A stretch of 64,000 bases of DNA from Entomortierella parvispora (lineage: Eukaryota > Mortierellomycota > Mortierellomycetes > Mortierellales > Mortierellaceae), in contig OY752145.1 of the NCBI GenBank assembly GCA_963573315.1, forward strand, positions 1,674,001-1,738,000. Direction: 5' to 3'. Below are positions 49,322 to 59,648 of this stretch, piece after piece (positions within the stretch are counted from its first letter, which is position 1; every line of letters begins with the position of its first letter). The notes under the pieces are model-generated. The model searched no databases and was not told the DNA's origin. It saw only the letters and a list, made by a program, of their open reading frames with translations. The position numbers and the translations under genes are program-made.

Positions 49322-49531
49322 GATAGAGAAAGATACGCGTGAAGAAGAGTAGTCAATACCAATAAAATTGTACTTCGACAACCGACCCAATACCAAGAGA
49401 GCAATGGTCACTAACAGCGCAAGGACATGCGAGAAACGCTTCTCAATGATCCCCGGTGCGGCATCAGAAATAACAACGCATCTTCAATTAAGGATTGTAT
49501 CGACGACCAGGAAAAATTGATGGATCGTTGA
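48760..49531 (+). other. Candidate spliced mitochondrial-type reading frame across left arm and spacer
   Basis: Three exon-like pieces share phase 0: one ending at 48823 (YLRSSRIACCSSRNILK), 49065-49217 (RANNWKYARPFHLSPTRE to VDQAEYE) and 49418-49531 (RKDMRETLLNDPRCG to a TGA). Splice borders are AAG/GTAACA..CTCAG and GAG/GTAAGT..AACAG. The joined N-terminus looks like a mitochondrial presequence. No ATG in this frame was found, and the third piece lies outside the repeat, so only the left copy could encode it. This is weak; it may be chance. Confidence 0.2.
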
Positions 49532-50341
49532 AGGGGAGTTGAGGACCAAGAGAGCGTGGATGACCGCGGAGACGGAAAATGCACAGGGCAGAAGGTAGTT
49601 GCGTTCTTTTGCAATGCAACGCAACAGTGGAGCTAGTGCCAGTACCAACTCTTAATGGTGAGAGTTCATGCAAATGAAACTACACCAATGCCTTCCGTCC
49701 CATCCATCGACGTGGTTGCCCGAGAGAGACAGAATTTTTTTTGCTTTTACCTGCTGGTGTGAAGAATGAGAATTGGTTCTTCGCCTGGGAAACACAAAGG
49801 GAGAGATGGTTCAGGGAGAAAAGCCCCGACGGAAAACTGCATCGTTGGTGGGGTCAAGGGTTCATTGGATTAGGTATTGTGCTCGTTGGGCCGTCCATAA
49901 TATCTCTGTTCCTGGTGCTCAAGACGTGAGAAATAATGGATATTCTCTTGCTGGGAGTACTGAATGGAGCAGAACCAGAGTCCACATGATGGTGTTAGGT
50001 CTTCTATTTTGATCCAGAACATCCACAACAGGGTCAGTCAAATGAGTTCCGACGTCATCTTCAGCCGTGCGCCTGTCGCTGCCAGAGATGCTGTCCCATG
50101 CGAGCCACACAGTTTTCTCCCGCAAAGGGTTTCTTCGTCACAAAGGAAATATCAGTCAGACTTCCTCTCAGAGACGAGGCTGCAAGAGGGATGATTGACG
50201 TAAGAGTACTGATGGCACCGATATAGATAGAAGCTCCTCCTTCACATCGCAGGGTTCATCGACAGTGCACAATGGTGTTTGCAAGTCGTGGTCGCTATTC
50301 TCCACCATTTATTGACATGAGGCTACATTTCTCCATTTCTA
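49322..50341. other. Spacer between inverted-repeat arms
   Basis: A 1020-bp unique sequence. It includes a 62-codon frame at 49741-49929 with a plausible transmembrane end (RWWGQGFIGLGIVLVGP and on to LVLKT), but it opens at TTG, so at best it is a terminal exon. No transposase, integrase or target-site duplication was recognised. Confidence 0.4.
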
Positions 50342-50965
50342 TATTGACCTGCTCTCAGTCAACCTGCGTCCCTGAGGGAGGATAGCAAAGTTGTGCAGGG
50401 CGCGCCAACGAGCAGGCGGCAGGCCATCGCACCCCACTTACCTTGTACTCCACCTGGTCTACCCTCAAGCTGCAATGTACACCCACAGCACTCAATCTAG
50501 GACGACCATGGGCCCTCTCAGCCTCCCGGCCAAAGCTTTGCTCCCTGGTAGGAGACAAGTGGAAAGGGCGGGCATATTTCCAATTATTGGCGCGCTGAGG
50601 AGGGGGGATAAGAGGATGCAGGACAGACAAGAGGGGTTCAAAAGACTTGGGCAAGAAAGCAAAAGCAACGACAACAAAAAAACAATCACAATAACAACAA
50701 CAGCAATAACAACAAAAGAGAGAACAAAAAAAAAAAAAACATGCGAACGCGACATTCAACATTTCAACATGAGACAAGGGAATGAACGATGGGAAATGAA
50801 GGAGAAAAGGGGGCCCAAGTCTTTTGTTACCTTCAGTATATTGCGAGAGCTGCAGCATGCGATACGCGAGCTGCGGAGATAGTGCGGCGAATGAGGAAGG
50901 TAAGGGGATGGAACGGAGTGCGTGCAAAGGGTGGAGAAGAAAGAAATGAAAATGAAAAGGACCAC
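50342..50965 (-). repeat. Right arm of large inverted repeat
   Basis: Reverse-complement copy of 48689-49321. In the shared exon-like part it differs by amino-acid-changing substitutions (VDQAEYE against VDQVEYK), and it lacks the continuation seen beyond the left arm. This suggests it is a truncated inverted duplicate. Confidence 0.9.
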
Positions 50966-51818
50966 GCCTCCTTCTTACGCACCGATCTCGCTCAAGGCCT
51001 GGTCAGCACATGACATGTCCAAGCGGGAACTATTGTGCACGGTCGAAGGGGGTGCTTACGAAGACGGGTGCAAATTGGCCAGAGGCTGCCGCTTACGTTT
51101 GGGCCTTGGTCATCCTGGGATGTTGCCCACCGAGTGCGGATGCAAGGCATGAGCTAAAATAAAACCCAAGGGGTTCCAAGGGGTTGCCATGTAGAATCCA
51201 TGTTTGGCCCCAGACTTGTCTTTTGGGGGCGAAACGTGGAGGGACCGAGAGACGCGTGAAGGGGAGAGCCGTTGTACACGACCAGCTTCCCCACACTCCA
51301 GCATTTAGCAACAGTTCGCATCAAAGCCACAGAGTGCAACCATGATTTGCGGGCAACTCCATTTTGCTCCGATTGCCAAGGTGCTCGCTCGGCCACAAAA
51401 GGGAAAGGTTCAGCAGCAATGGCACAAGTTGCCCATCGGCACTCCTTGTTTACCAACGCCCTGTCGACGTCCCCCCAAAAATGCGGACGACCGAGGAAGG
51501 GTGGACAGCACAAATGAGCATCGTTGCGCCTCGCTGCTTCCCAATGGATCTGCGGGGTTGTGTTCAGAACGTCTCTTTCGCCATGATCCAGTGGGGTACA
51601 TAAATGTCATCTGCCCTTGTTTTCATTCTTCTCCAAAAACACATCTTGCATATCTTGTTTCTCTTCCCTTTCTTTCTTTCCTTTCCTCTCTTCTTCCATC
51701 ACACAGCACCATTCCCTCACTTACCGGCCCACACTCCTTTTCCCACAGCACCTCTACTCCCAACTCTATATCCATTTTTTCACATCCACATTTCCACTTG
51801 CTCGTCCTTCGCCTGATC
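50966..51818. other. Promoter/leader of the following gene
   Basis: Mixed sequence followed by a T/C-rich leader from 51610 onward. The downstream frame is open back to 51342, but that portion is not protein-like. No exon is called. Confidence 0.5.
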
Positions 51819-53642
51819 ATGCCATTTTCAATTTTCTCTTGGGGGGACAAGCGAAAGAGAAAGGACGACCGAAAATCCGTACCTCAATCCAGCCAGGACT
51901 CTGGGTTTGAGGGCTCAAGCATATCCTCGTCCTCATCCTACGCCACCACATCATCATCTTCCTATACCGCGACAAGGCAACCTGTTAGTGCTGACTCAAA
52001 TCTCTTTGCCTTGCCTCACCCCCGCAATCAACAATGTCAGCCAACATATCTTCAAAACCACCAATATCAGCACCATCATCATACCCATGCCACCATTCAT
52101 TCCATCTCTTCTTCAAGATCTCATCACCCTGCGCGACAACTCCCCTTTTCAACGTCGTCGTCAACTGCATCATCATGGAGCGCCTCCGCGGCGCCGACCC
52201 CCTCACCTAAAACGAGATTTCCTCAGTACAGGATCTTTTCATATCCGGACTCTCGGCAGTGTCCGCCACTCTCCCCCCCTCACCCCTTTCTCTCATCCTC
52301 TCTGTCGACGGCATCCTCGACCCCACCAAGATCTCACCCTGCTGTCGCCCACCGTTTCAAAACGGCGTTTGTCCGGTCACTGCCTCGGCGCCCTAAAAAG
52401 GGTGTGTTGTCATCCTCGTCCTCGTTGTCGCTCCCGTCGTTCCGAAACAAGGCATGGAGACTCGGTTCCTCGTCTTCCCCCGCCTCTTGTGTGACCGTTA
52501 CTGCTCCCGCTTCTTCTTCTGCGGTGGCATGCACAAGGTCGAACGTCGGAAATTCAATGTTTCATGCAGGCGCGTCAAGGGCAAATAGTTCTGTTGCAGA
52601 GCACCCTTCCTCCGGCTCTGTTGCTTGCAGTTTCCATGGCCCCTCCTACTCCTCCTGCTCCTCAACGTCAACGGTTGCAACGACAGTGTCCACTCCTGTA
52701 ATCTCCACGATCCATCCGTTGGAGATTACGGCCCCCGCTTGTTTTCCTGGAACGAGGCCAGAGGACATTGCATCGAAGTATGAGCAATTGCAACAGCTGC
52801 AACAGTCCTCGAGAAGACCGTCTGTACAACGGGCAAATCTGCAGAGGCAACAGAGCTCTCAACACCATCACCAGCAACATCGGGTGTTAACTTGCCCGCC
52901 TGCATCGATTGCTGTAACAACAACAGGATCGAATGTTGGTGGTGGTAGTGGAGGAGGGAGGAGGCACTTGATACCACCTCATCACTGCCTTCAAGGAGTT
53001 GCTGGTCTAGGTCCTCCCGGAGGCATCTCTTCAGAATGTGCGTGCCCGTCGACGCCAGGAGCACCTGGTCTGCCTTGCAGCTCGCCACCGTCGCCCTCCA
53101 TCTCAACAACAGCCCCGTTCCAGATCCCTCTCCCTCTTCCTAACGCGTCCTGGAGCTCAATCATGAACAACCATCGGTCATCGCTCTCTGGTCGGTCCAT
53201 GAATGAGATGGAGGTGGTCTCAGCCACAACTCTGCAACAACAATCACCTCCTTCTCCGCTTCATCGAGCTAGTCTAACGATCCACTCATCTGCCTCATCT
53301 GTTATTGGAGCGTGTTCCTCCACCTCCTTGGATCGTCAGCGGTGCATGTCAAGCCAGTCGACGACGTCTTCTCTCGTTGTCCTTCGTCCAAAGATCCTGC
53401 AACCACAGAACGCATCCTCGCCATTATACCCATATCAGGGCGAGCGCAAGCCGCTGGCGGCTTCGCTCACTACTGTCGATTCTTCGTTGGGTCCAGAGAA
53501 ACCAACGACTTCGTCGTTTGGCCAGGGTTACGATATCTCGACAATGTTCAAAGTCGGCCCTTTGACCCTTCCCTCGCCACCATCATCCATACCCTTTTCC
53601 TCTAAGTCTGTAGCGGTGGCTCCTACGGCCATGGCTTCGTAG
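51819..53642 (+). CDS. Unknown Ser-rich 607-aa protein
   Basis: A single exon starting at ATG 51819 (MPFSIFSWGDKRKRKDD), which follows a pyrimidine-rich leader. The N-terminal hydrophobic/basic segment is followed by Ser-, His- and Gln-rich disorder throughout. One more ordered patch is HPLEITAPACFPGTRPEDIASKYEQLQQL (about 305-335, in two halves), resembling a short helix-forming interaction motif. RFKTAFVRSLPRRPKK is basic. I recognise no domain. Similar Ser-rich single-exon proteins are common in this type of fungus. It is convergent with the CCCH-array gene, 342 bp apart. Confidence 0.65.
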   Translation: MPFSIFSWGDKRKRKDDRKSVPQSSQDSGFEGSSISSSSSYATTSSSSYTATRQPVSADSNLFALPHPRNQQCQPTYLQNHQYQHHHHTHATIHSISSSRSHHPARQLPFSTSSSTASSWSASAAPTPSPKTRFPQYRIFSYPDSRQCPPLSPPHPFLSSSLSTASSTPPRSHPAVAHRFKTAFVRSLPRRPKKGVLSSSSSLSLPSFRNKAWRLGSSSSPASCVTVTAPASSSAVACTRSNVGNSMFHAGASRANSSVAEHPSSGSVACSFHGPSYSSCSSTSTVATTVSTPVISTIHPLEITAPACFPGTRPEDIASKYEQLQQLQQSSRRPSVQRANLQRQQSSQHHHQQHRVLTCPPASIAVTTTGSNVGGGSGGGRRHLIPPHHCLQGVAGLGPPGGISSECACPSTPGAPGLPCSSPPSPSISTTAPFQIPLPLPNASWSSIMNNHRSSLSGRSMNEMEVVSATTLQQQSPPSPLHRASLTIHSSASSVIGACSSTSLDRQRCMSSQSTTSSLVVLRPKILQPQNASSPLYPYQGERKPLAASLTTVDSSLGPEKPTTSSFGQGYDISTMFKVGPLTLPSPPSSIPFSSKSVAVAPTAMAS

Positions 53643-53984
53643 CACAATGGACTTGTCCACAATAAACGGAGATGCATTGATGGAGCCTTTTGCTCAGAGT
53701 CCACCTTCTAGCAACCCGATGATGAGAGAAGGCAACTGACCTTCAATCTTCCCTCCCCTCCTTCCCCACATCTATGTCGTATTTTGTCTCTTCCTCTATG
53801 CTCTTCCTTTACTTGACTCTTTTTTCATGGGTGTGTATACGTGTGTGAGCGTTCGTGTGAAAGAGAGAAAGGAGACACAGGACACTTTTTGATGTTCATT
53901 TCGTTTTTATTGTATTAAGATGTTAGGATTACCATAAAGTCATTATGAAGGTCTTCAAAGAGTAAAATGTGAGCTTGCCTCTCC
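53643..53984. other. Convergent intergenic spacer
   Basis: 342 bp shared by the 3' ends of two convergent genes. It is T-rich with GTGTGTATACGTGTGTG-like alternating purine-pyrimidine sequence; nothing else is seen. Confidence 0.5.
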
Positions 53985-56108
53985 CTAAATGTATTCCATG
54001 CCATTCCTCATGAACGGTCGAATGTCATAGCTAAGAGGGGGGACTTTAGAGTCTACCAGACGGTGTGCTGGCTGTTGATTCGCCTGAGCATGGAAACGAC
54101 AGCTGGCCGCTGAAAGCTGGCATTGTCTACCCTGCGAGACAGCAAATCCTTGGCACCGTGGGACGCCATAGGCCGTGAGTGGTAGGTAAGTCGAATGGCT
54201 CAAATCTCCTTGGAACAGGACGGCTCCACGGATCGAGCGAGTACCAATAGTATCAGCAGTACTGTCCACAGCCGAAGACGCAGTTGCCTTGGACCCAGAG
54301 ACGACTAAGGAGGATTTACTTAAGTTGGTTTGATTATGGATGCGACAACTCTCAGCAGGGAACAGACATTGTCGCGCCCTGTTGGCAGTGTAGCCCTGGC
54401 ATCGGGGGCGACCATCGCCCGTCAGGGGCTGAAGGTCAATAGGAGCCATTTGAGCCGCGGATGCGCTGGTGTTGAACATTGGGGCTGAGGGTCTGAAGCC
54501 AGGCAACTGCGAGGCTCTGTGGATGCCCATGGCATGGAGGCCGCTATCAACTGAAGCCTGGCGCCGTCTTGGTGGACCATAGGTCGTGGAAGACTCATAG
54601 ATGGACCCAAGCTCGGTTTTCTGAGGTGGCACGCGGTTGAAGTCGGCCACCATGATGGGGGCCGAGACAACTGAAGTTGCCTTCCGTGTCGGTCTGATCA
54701 CAGCGGGAGGAGGGGCTTGACTGACATTGGGTACGACTATGGGGGCCGACACGATGGGAGCTGCGCGGGTCTGTTTACCTGCAAGCGACGGAGGTGTCTC
54801 AATCTGCATCTGCGTCTGAACCGGCAAAACAATGGGTGCCGAGACAAAGACGGCGCGCGAAGGCCTACTGGCAGAGGCCGGTACACAGACTGGTGCGGAC
54901 GTAGGCACAGAGACGGGTACAGAGACGGGTACAGGGACAGGTGGAACGATAATTGAAGCGGAAGCCATGTCACTTGAGGTTCGTATCGTTCGGTTGACTT
55001 GAGGGTGGAAACGACAGGTGGCTGATGGAAATAGACATTGTCCATTCTGAGAGATGGCGAAGCTTTGACAGCGGGGCGCCCCGTTCTGCAAAAACGGTTC
55101 GTAGTGATTTGGATCCGATTCGTCTTTTCGGAGACGTGTCTCTAGGGCTGGACGGTCTCTAGAGGGTACAGCCGGCGTGGTCACCCTGGAGACTGGGGCA
55201 GACTTGTGCTGAATAACCTGGTTTGCATGTTCGTGGTACCTGCACCTGGCGGCTGGGAACAGACATTGCCGCCCTCCCGAAAGGGCCGAACCTTGGCAGC
55301 GGGGCCGTCCATCTCTTGTGAACGGTTCATAAGTTACAGAAGTCGTCGGGATGGGTTCGCTGACGGCTTTTGGAAGGACAGCTTCTCCTGAACTTGTGGC
55401 TCTGGACGCTCTGTTAGCCTCTACATGAAGCCGGCAGGTATCAGCAGAAAACCCACACTGTTTGCCTAGAGAGACAGCAAACCCTTGACAACGCGGTGCG
55501 CCGCTCGCTGTGAACTCTTGATAGCTGGACTTTAGCTCTTCCTCGCTTGGCTTTGATACTTGGTTAAATCCGACAACTGCAATGGGGGCAGAGATACTTG
55601 TGCCCGAAGCCCGAGTCACGCGTGGTGTCCGGGACCTTCTACGCCCTTTGTTTATAGCCAGTCCTCGAGTGAGGGGCGCGCTTGAGGACAAAAGAGGTAC
55701 ATAGTCTTGGTAGTCTGTCTGTGGCTGCATCTCTGTATGTTGACTTGAGGCCAAAAGGGTGGAGATGTCTCTAGTTTCTCTTGCAACCCTTGGAGCTGGT
55801 TGCGCACCAGGAACACCGTCATCATTGTAGTAGTTGTACAGGGGCCTTCTGGGTCTCACCCCTAGAAAGTCCTCTCCAGGCTCGGACTGTGTGAGGGAAA
55901 TGGTCGAGCTATTCGTTGGTTCGGACAAGCTAGTGCTGCTTGCGTTGGACCTACTCCGTCTGAACGGGGAACGATTGGGAGCGATAGGAGAGGTAGGGGG
56001 TCTTTTGGACCTCACCAGGGTCGATGTGGACTTGTATGAAGGTTTATCATCTTCATTTCTGCCAGGTGAGGGTGGTGGTGTCAAGGGAGCTGCTGCTGTC
56101 GAAGACAT
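53985..56108 (-). CDS. Protein with five regular CCCH (C-x10-C-x6-C-x2-H) motifs
   Basis: One exon, 707 residues, ATG at 56108. Five motifs have identical spacing: C207/C218/C225/H228, C271/C282/C289/H292, C347/C358/C365/H368, C570/C581/C588/H591 and C652/C663/C670/H673. Each follows a Y-x-P-F/L-x3-G-x-PRCQ lead-in. A sixth copy at about 503-530 has lost its cysteines, and the C-terminus (YDIRPFMRNG) stops where a seventh would begin. Linkers carry another repeat, SAPI-V/M-V (about 173, 423, 454, 482). The ligand pattern resembles small C3H zinc folds such as WRC or zf-C3Hc3H, which bind DNA or protein, but the spacing is different. Function unknown; zinc binding is inferred. Confidence 0.85.
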   Translation of the reverse strand: MSSTAAAPLTPPPSPGRNEDDKPSYKSTSTLVRSKRPPTSPIAPNRSPFRRSRSNASSTSLSEPTNSSTISLTQSEPGEDFLGVRPRRPLYNYYNDDGVPGAQPAPRVARETRDISTLLASSQHTEMQPQTDYQDYVPLLSSSAPLTRGLAINKGRRRSRTPRVTRASGTSISAPIAVVGFNQVSKPSEEELKSSYQEFTASGAPRCQGFAVSLGKQCGFSADTCRLHVEANRASRATSSGEAVLPKAVSEPIPTTSVTYEPFTRDGRPRCQGSALSGGRQCLFPAARCRYHEHANQVIQHKSAPVSRVTTPAVPSRDRPALETRLRKDESDPNHYEPFLQNGAPRCQSFAISQNGQCLFPSATCRFHPQVNRTIRTSSDMASASIIVPPVPVPVSVPVSVPTSAPVCVPASASRPSRAVFVSAPIVLPVQTQMQIETPPSLAGKQTRAAPIVSAPIVVPNVSQAPPPAVIRPTRKATSVVSAPIMVADFNRVPPQKTELGSIYESSTTYGPPRRRQASVDSGLHAMGIHRASQLPGFRPSAPMFNTSASAAQMAPIDLQPLTGDGRPRCQGYTANRARQCLFPAESCRIHNQTNLSKSSLVVSGSKATASSAVDSTADTIGTRSIRGAVLFQGDLSHSTYLPLTAYGVPRCQGFAVSQGRQCQLSAASCRFHAQANQQPAHRLVDSKVPPLSYDIRPFMRNGMEYI

Positions 56109-57533
56109 TTTGAAAAGACGATCTCTGCGAAACGGTTACGAATGGACGGTGGGGCAACAAAGAAAAAAGAAATTGGCGGGAGCGAAAGAAGAAGCTGTAA
56201 GAAAGGAGGACAGGCTGAAAAAAACGAGGGAGGAGGATGCCTGTTGCAGGGCTTGCATTGCTGCTGTGGTTCAACGGCGGTGTGCCTGAACAAAAACTAG
56301 CCGAGAAAAATTGCGCGCTGTGGTAACGGGCTCACAGTTCGGAGAAAGAAGCCTCAAGGACTGGTCCGTTGGAATTTGTTGATTTTTGAGTGCGCGCACA
56401 GGTCGTCAGCCCTTTCTGAGGAATCCTCCCACCATCCCCTTCCCCCTTGCTTGAACGAGATCTGTGTCCAAGGGGTAAATGGCGTGCATTGTTCTGACGC
56501 GTCACGTTCGTGTCCACTCAAGAATGCAATTGGTCCCTCTGACGACGTGAGTCCATTCTTGGAGGAGGGGGGAGAGGGTTCTTTCAATTGCAAGGAGGGA
56601 AATGGAGGGAAGGTGGAGATTTCTCTTGCACAAGAACAAGGGTCCCAGGTGATAAAAGTTGGCTTTGATCCGATCCCGCGAACGTCGGCGTCCAAGTGGT
56701 CCTCCGTTTTAAAAAAAAATATGCACAGAAATTGGGTGCGTGCGTAGCCATGCTCAAAAGCTTCGAAGAGCCTTGCACAGGAAAACAAAGGCACGCCATC
56801 CCATTTTCTCCCTCCTTTTTCCTCTATCTCTTTATTCAACGGAATAGACTAGATCTTCGCCACATGCACAAAGGAAGTTCCGGCGGGGGCTCAAAACTCA
56901 CTCCCTGACAACCACTCCATCGTCATTCGACGATCTGGCGTAACAATTGAATGGGCGGGTTGGTTCCCAGTGTCATCTTCAATTCGTGGTTTTTTATCAG
57001 GGTGCAATGGCACACAAGGCGTAAACACCTGGGTGAGGCATGGATTGTCAATAAAGGGAATATCCGGCAGTGGAGAACCTTGGAGTCATATTCTTTATCA
57101 AGCGATCAAGCAGATCATGCTGCGTCTTTTCCCTTCACATATATCCCCGGAGGTCTGGGAGCAAATTGGAAGCTCGCTCTTCTCTTTAGCCTATTGCTGT
57201 CCTTGAAGTGAGTTTTGAAAAGGAACTGGAGGGGATAAGTCAGGGACCGTAAGAATTTAATTACGGTCAATGCAGCCCCTGCTGGGGGAGGCATGGCAGG
57301 TCGATTCTGAGTATGCTCAACCCCCCCCTTTTCCACACTAGCGCCATTACCCTGCCATTCTTGACATGTGTTGCGTGTTCTGCGAACTTCATCACTCTCC
57401 ATTTATCAGGAGAAAGAGGGAGATAAGATGAGTAGGAGGATGAGAATTGTAATCTTAATACCAAGGTATGTTATCTAATATCATGCTGATGGGGAGGAGT
57501 TCAAGTTGAAGTGCGAGTGTAGAATCGGTTTTA
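56109..57533. other. Intergenic region
   Basis: 1.4 kb between two leftward genes: promoter of the CCCH-array gene, then mixed sequence and the 3' region of the carrier gene. No exon is supported. Confidence 0.55.
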
Positions 57534-59245
57534 TTATCTTCGGTGAAGCCATTTGATGGCTAGGTGGGCAAACCATGTTCCTTCCAGAACAACCCATCGC
57601 ACCATTGCTTCGACAATAATGCAGTCTACAACGCCAGAGTACAAGCCCAGAATACCGCCACCTTGAGGTCGAAGAGACTGAATCCAGCAGTCCCAAAAAC
57701 CCTTGTAAGGTGTGGGGGCCACGCCAATTCCCGGAAAAGAACCACCTTGCGCCGAGACCCGAGATGCCACCGTATCAAGAGGGTAGAGCAGAACTCGGGT
57801 GAGCATGCTGCTAGCCATAGCACACACCATCTCTGGATAAAACTCTTGTAAAAGGGTCGGGTTTCTAGTCGCCACGGTGGAAAGGTAGTGGAGGAATTTG
57901 CGAGCTCGATTGACAGCTAGTGAAGTGGTTGTCGGTGAGTTTGATGAGACGTTCGGCATGGCTGCCATGATCGTTGTCGAGATATCTGAAGCTGTGATAG
58001 CCGTGACCGAAGAATTGGCGTCGGTCAACACGTGGTTCGGTAGCACTTGTTGTTGCAGTGCTTGCCGTTCCTGCTGATTGCGACGTCCTGCTTGTCTCCG
58101 GGAACCTGCTTGTCGCCTTGAGCCATTCGGTGTACGCTCTTGACCATCCATGGATCCCCCCGTCGGAAGAGGTGAAATTATATGAGGCGGCGGCCCTGCT
58201 GTTCGTGATCCTGATTTTGAAGATTTTTTCCGGCTGAAGAAGCTGGCCGGAACGAGTTTGGGGTAAATCCACCGAAAAATCCAAGTCTGAATGATTTCAA
58301 ACACGAGGTTCAGAACATACGAAGGAAGTACGGTCGAATAAAGGGGCAGTATACTCGGAGAACGACCACGGCTATAGAAGAGTCCAATGAGGTCATGCAC
58401 GTAGTCGACAGCAAAAGATCGGAGAAGATGGAGATAGGACGACTTGACAGGCCACGGTCCAGCGTGTGAATCCATGCGAAGTAGGAGCGAGTTGCGAAGG
58501 AGAGGGTAAAGGGGTATATACAAGAGGAACTCGGCACTATAGTTGCAGACAGGGTGTTGATTAGATGGTGAATTTGTCACAAAAAATGAAAAGAGTAGCA
58601 AGGAGGGATTGCTTACACTCGGGTCGACACATAGATCAACGTCTTTGGAAGCACTTTCCGCGACCGCTGACGAAACTTTCCGATGATGCTGTTGAGGAAT
58701 GCTTCATAGAAAATAGTGCAGGTGTGGCAAATCATGCTGCAGGGCATCCCGTACCAGATCCCGAGTACGCCCTGTGATCTGTACACCTGGCGAAGGTATT
58801 GGAATGAGGACCGCGGTGAAGTTTCTGGGAACAATTTCGGAAAGACCTACGGTGTATATATTCTTCGATGTTTAGTCATGCGGATACGGCTCATAATACG
58901 TCGGTACAGCTGCAGAGAGTTTGTATGGTCTACCTGATGTCTGTCGCGGATGCCGAAGAAGGGATAACATCCAATGTTGTTAAGAGTCAGAGAAGTGACA
59001 ACGAGTATAAACCCGCTCTTATTCTCTGCAGCCTCATCCTTGACGTTTGGTGAAGGAAGGTAGACTGTAGTCCCGAGGATGTCCTGCTCAGCCTCGGACA
59101 GGATGCGTTGCCGATCAAGGATCCTGACGATATTGGCCCGGGTCCCGTCCTGTTCTGTATCAGAGTCATGGTCGAAAACCGAGCTGTCGTCAGGCAGAGG
59201 ATTATGTGGGCCAAAGGCGAGTGTCCAGATTGCGCTCAGCACCAT
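57534..59245 (-). CDS. SLC25A46/Ugo1-like outer-membrane mitochondrial carrier family protein
   Basis: Exons 59245-58934, 58846-58617 and 58536-57534 give 514 residues; phases agree at both introns (87 and 80 bp). The ATG at 59245 is preferred because the upstream frame is T-rich and non-protein-like. Features include LNNIGCYPFFGIRDRHQ, a carrier segment FQYLRQVYRSQGVLGIWYGMP (Gx3GLY-like), and a C-terminal carrier motif YPLDTVASRVSAQGG (P-x-D-x2-[KR]) ending GILGLYSGVVDCIIVE. A disordered Gln/Arg linker of about 90 residues separates the halves. SLC25A46 and yeast Ugo1 act in mitochondrial fusion and outer-inner membrane contacts; this role is inferred. It is divergent from MED19. Confidence 0.85.
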
Positions 59246-59648
59246 CGGTCCATGCAGTCGAGCGGCGCTGCTGTGTCCTTGAGAGAGGAGAAGGAAGGAA
59301 AGAAAGAGAGGAAAGAAGAAGAGAAAGAAAAAAGGAGGAAAGAAGCAGGGACGCTCGGGTGAACAAAGCACACATGCATGCATGCTTCCAATGATGAGCA
59401 TGAAAAGAATTAAAAAAAAAAAAAAAAAGAGCAAAGCCACATCCATCCATGCGGAGCGACAAAGGTGGACGATGATGGACATGATTCCCTTTTCTCTGCA
59501 CTGTCTCCTCTCTCCCTCTCGATCGACTGCCCGCTCGCCTGCCGAATCAGCCCCCCGATCACTGCTGCATTCACATCCTCTTTTTTCACATCCTCTCGAC
59601 TCCTTCCCTGTAGTCCAAAAGGCCGGCCTTCCACTGTCTGTCTGGACC
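59246..59648. promoter_or_regulatory. Bidirectional promoter, carrier gene / MED19
   Basis: 403 bp separate the two divergent start codons. The left half is purine-rich on the plus strand and includes an A run at 59412-59428; the right half is pyrimidine-rich. No TATA box was seen on either side. Confidence 0.55.
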
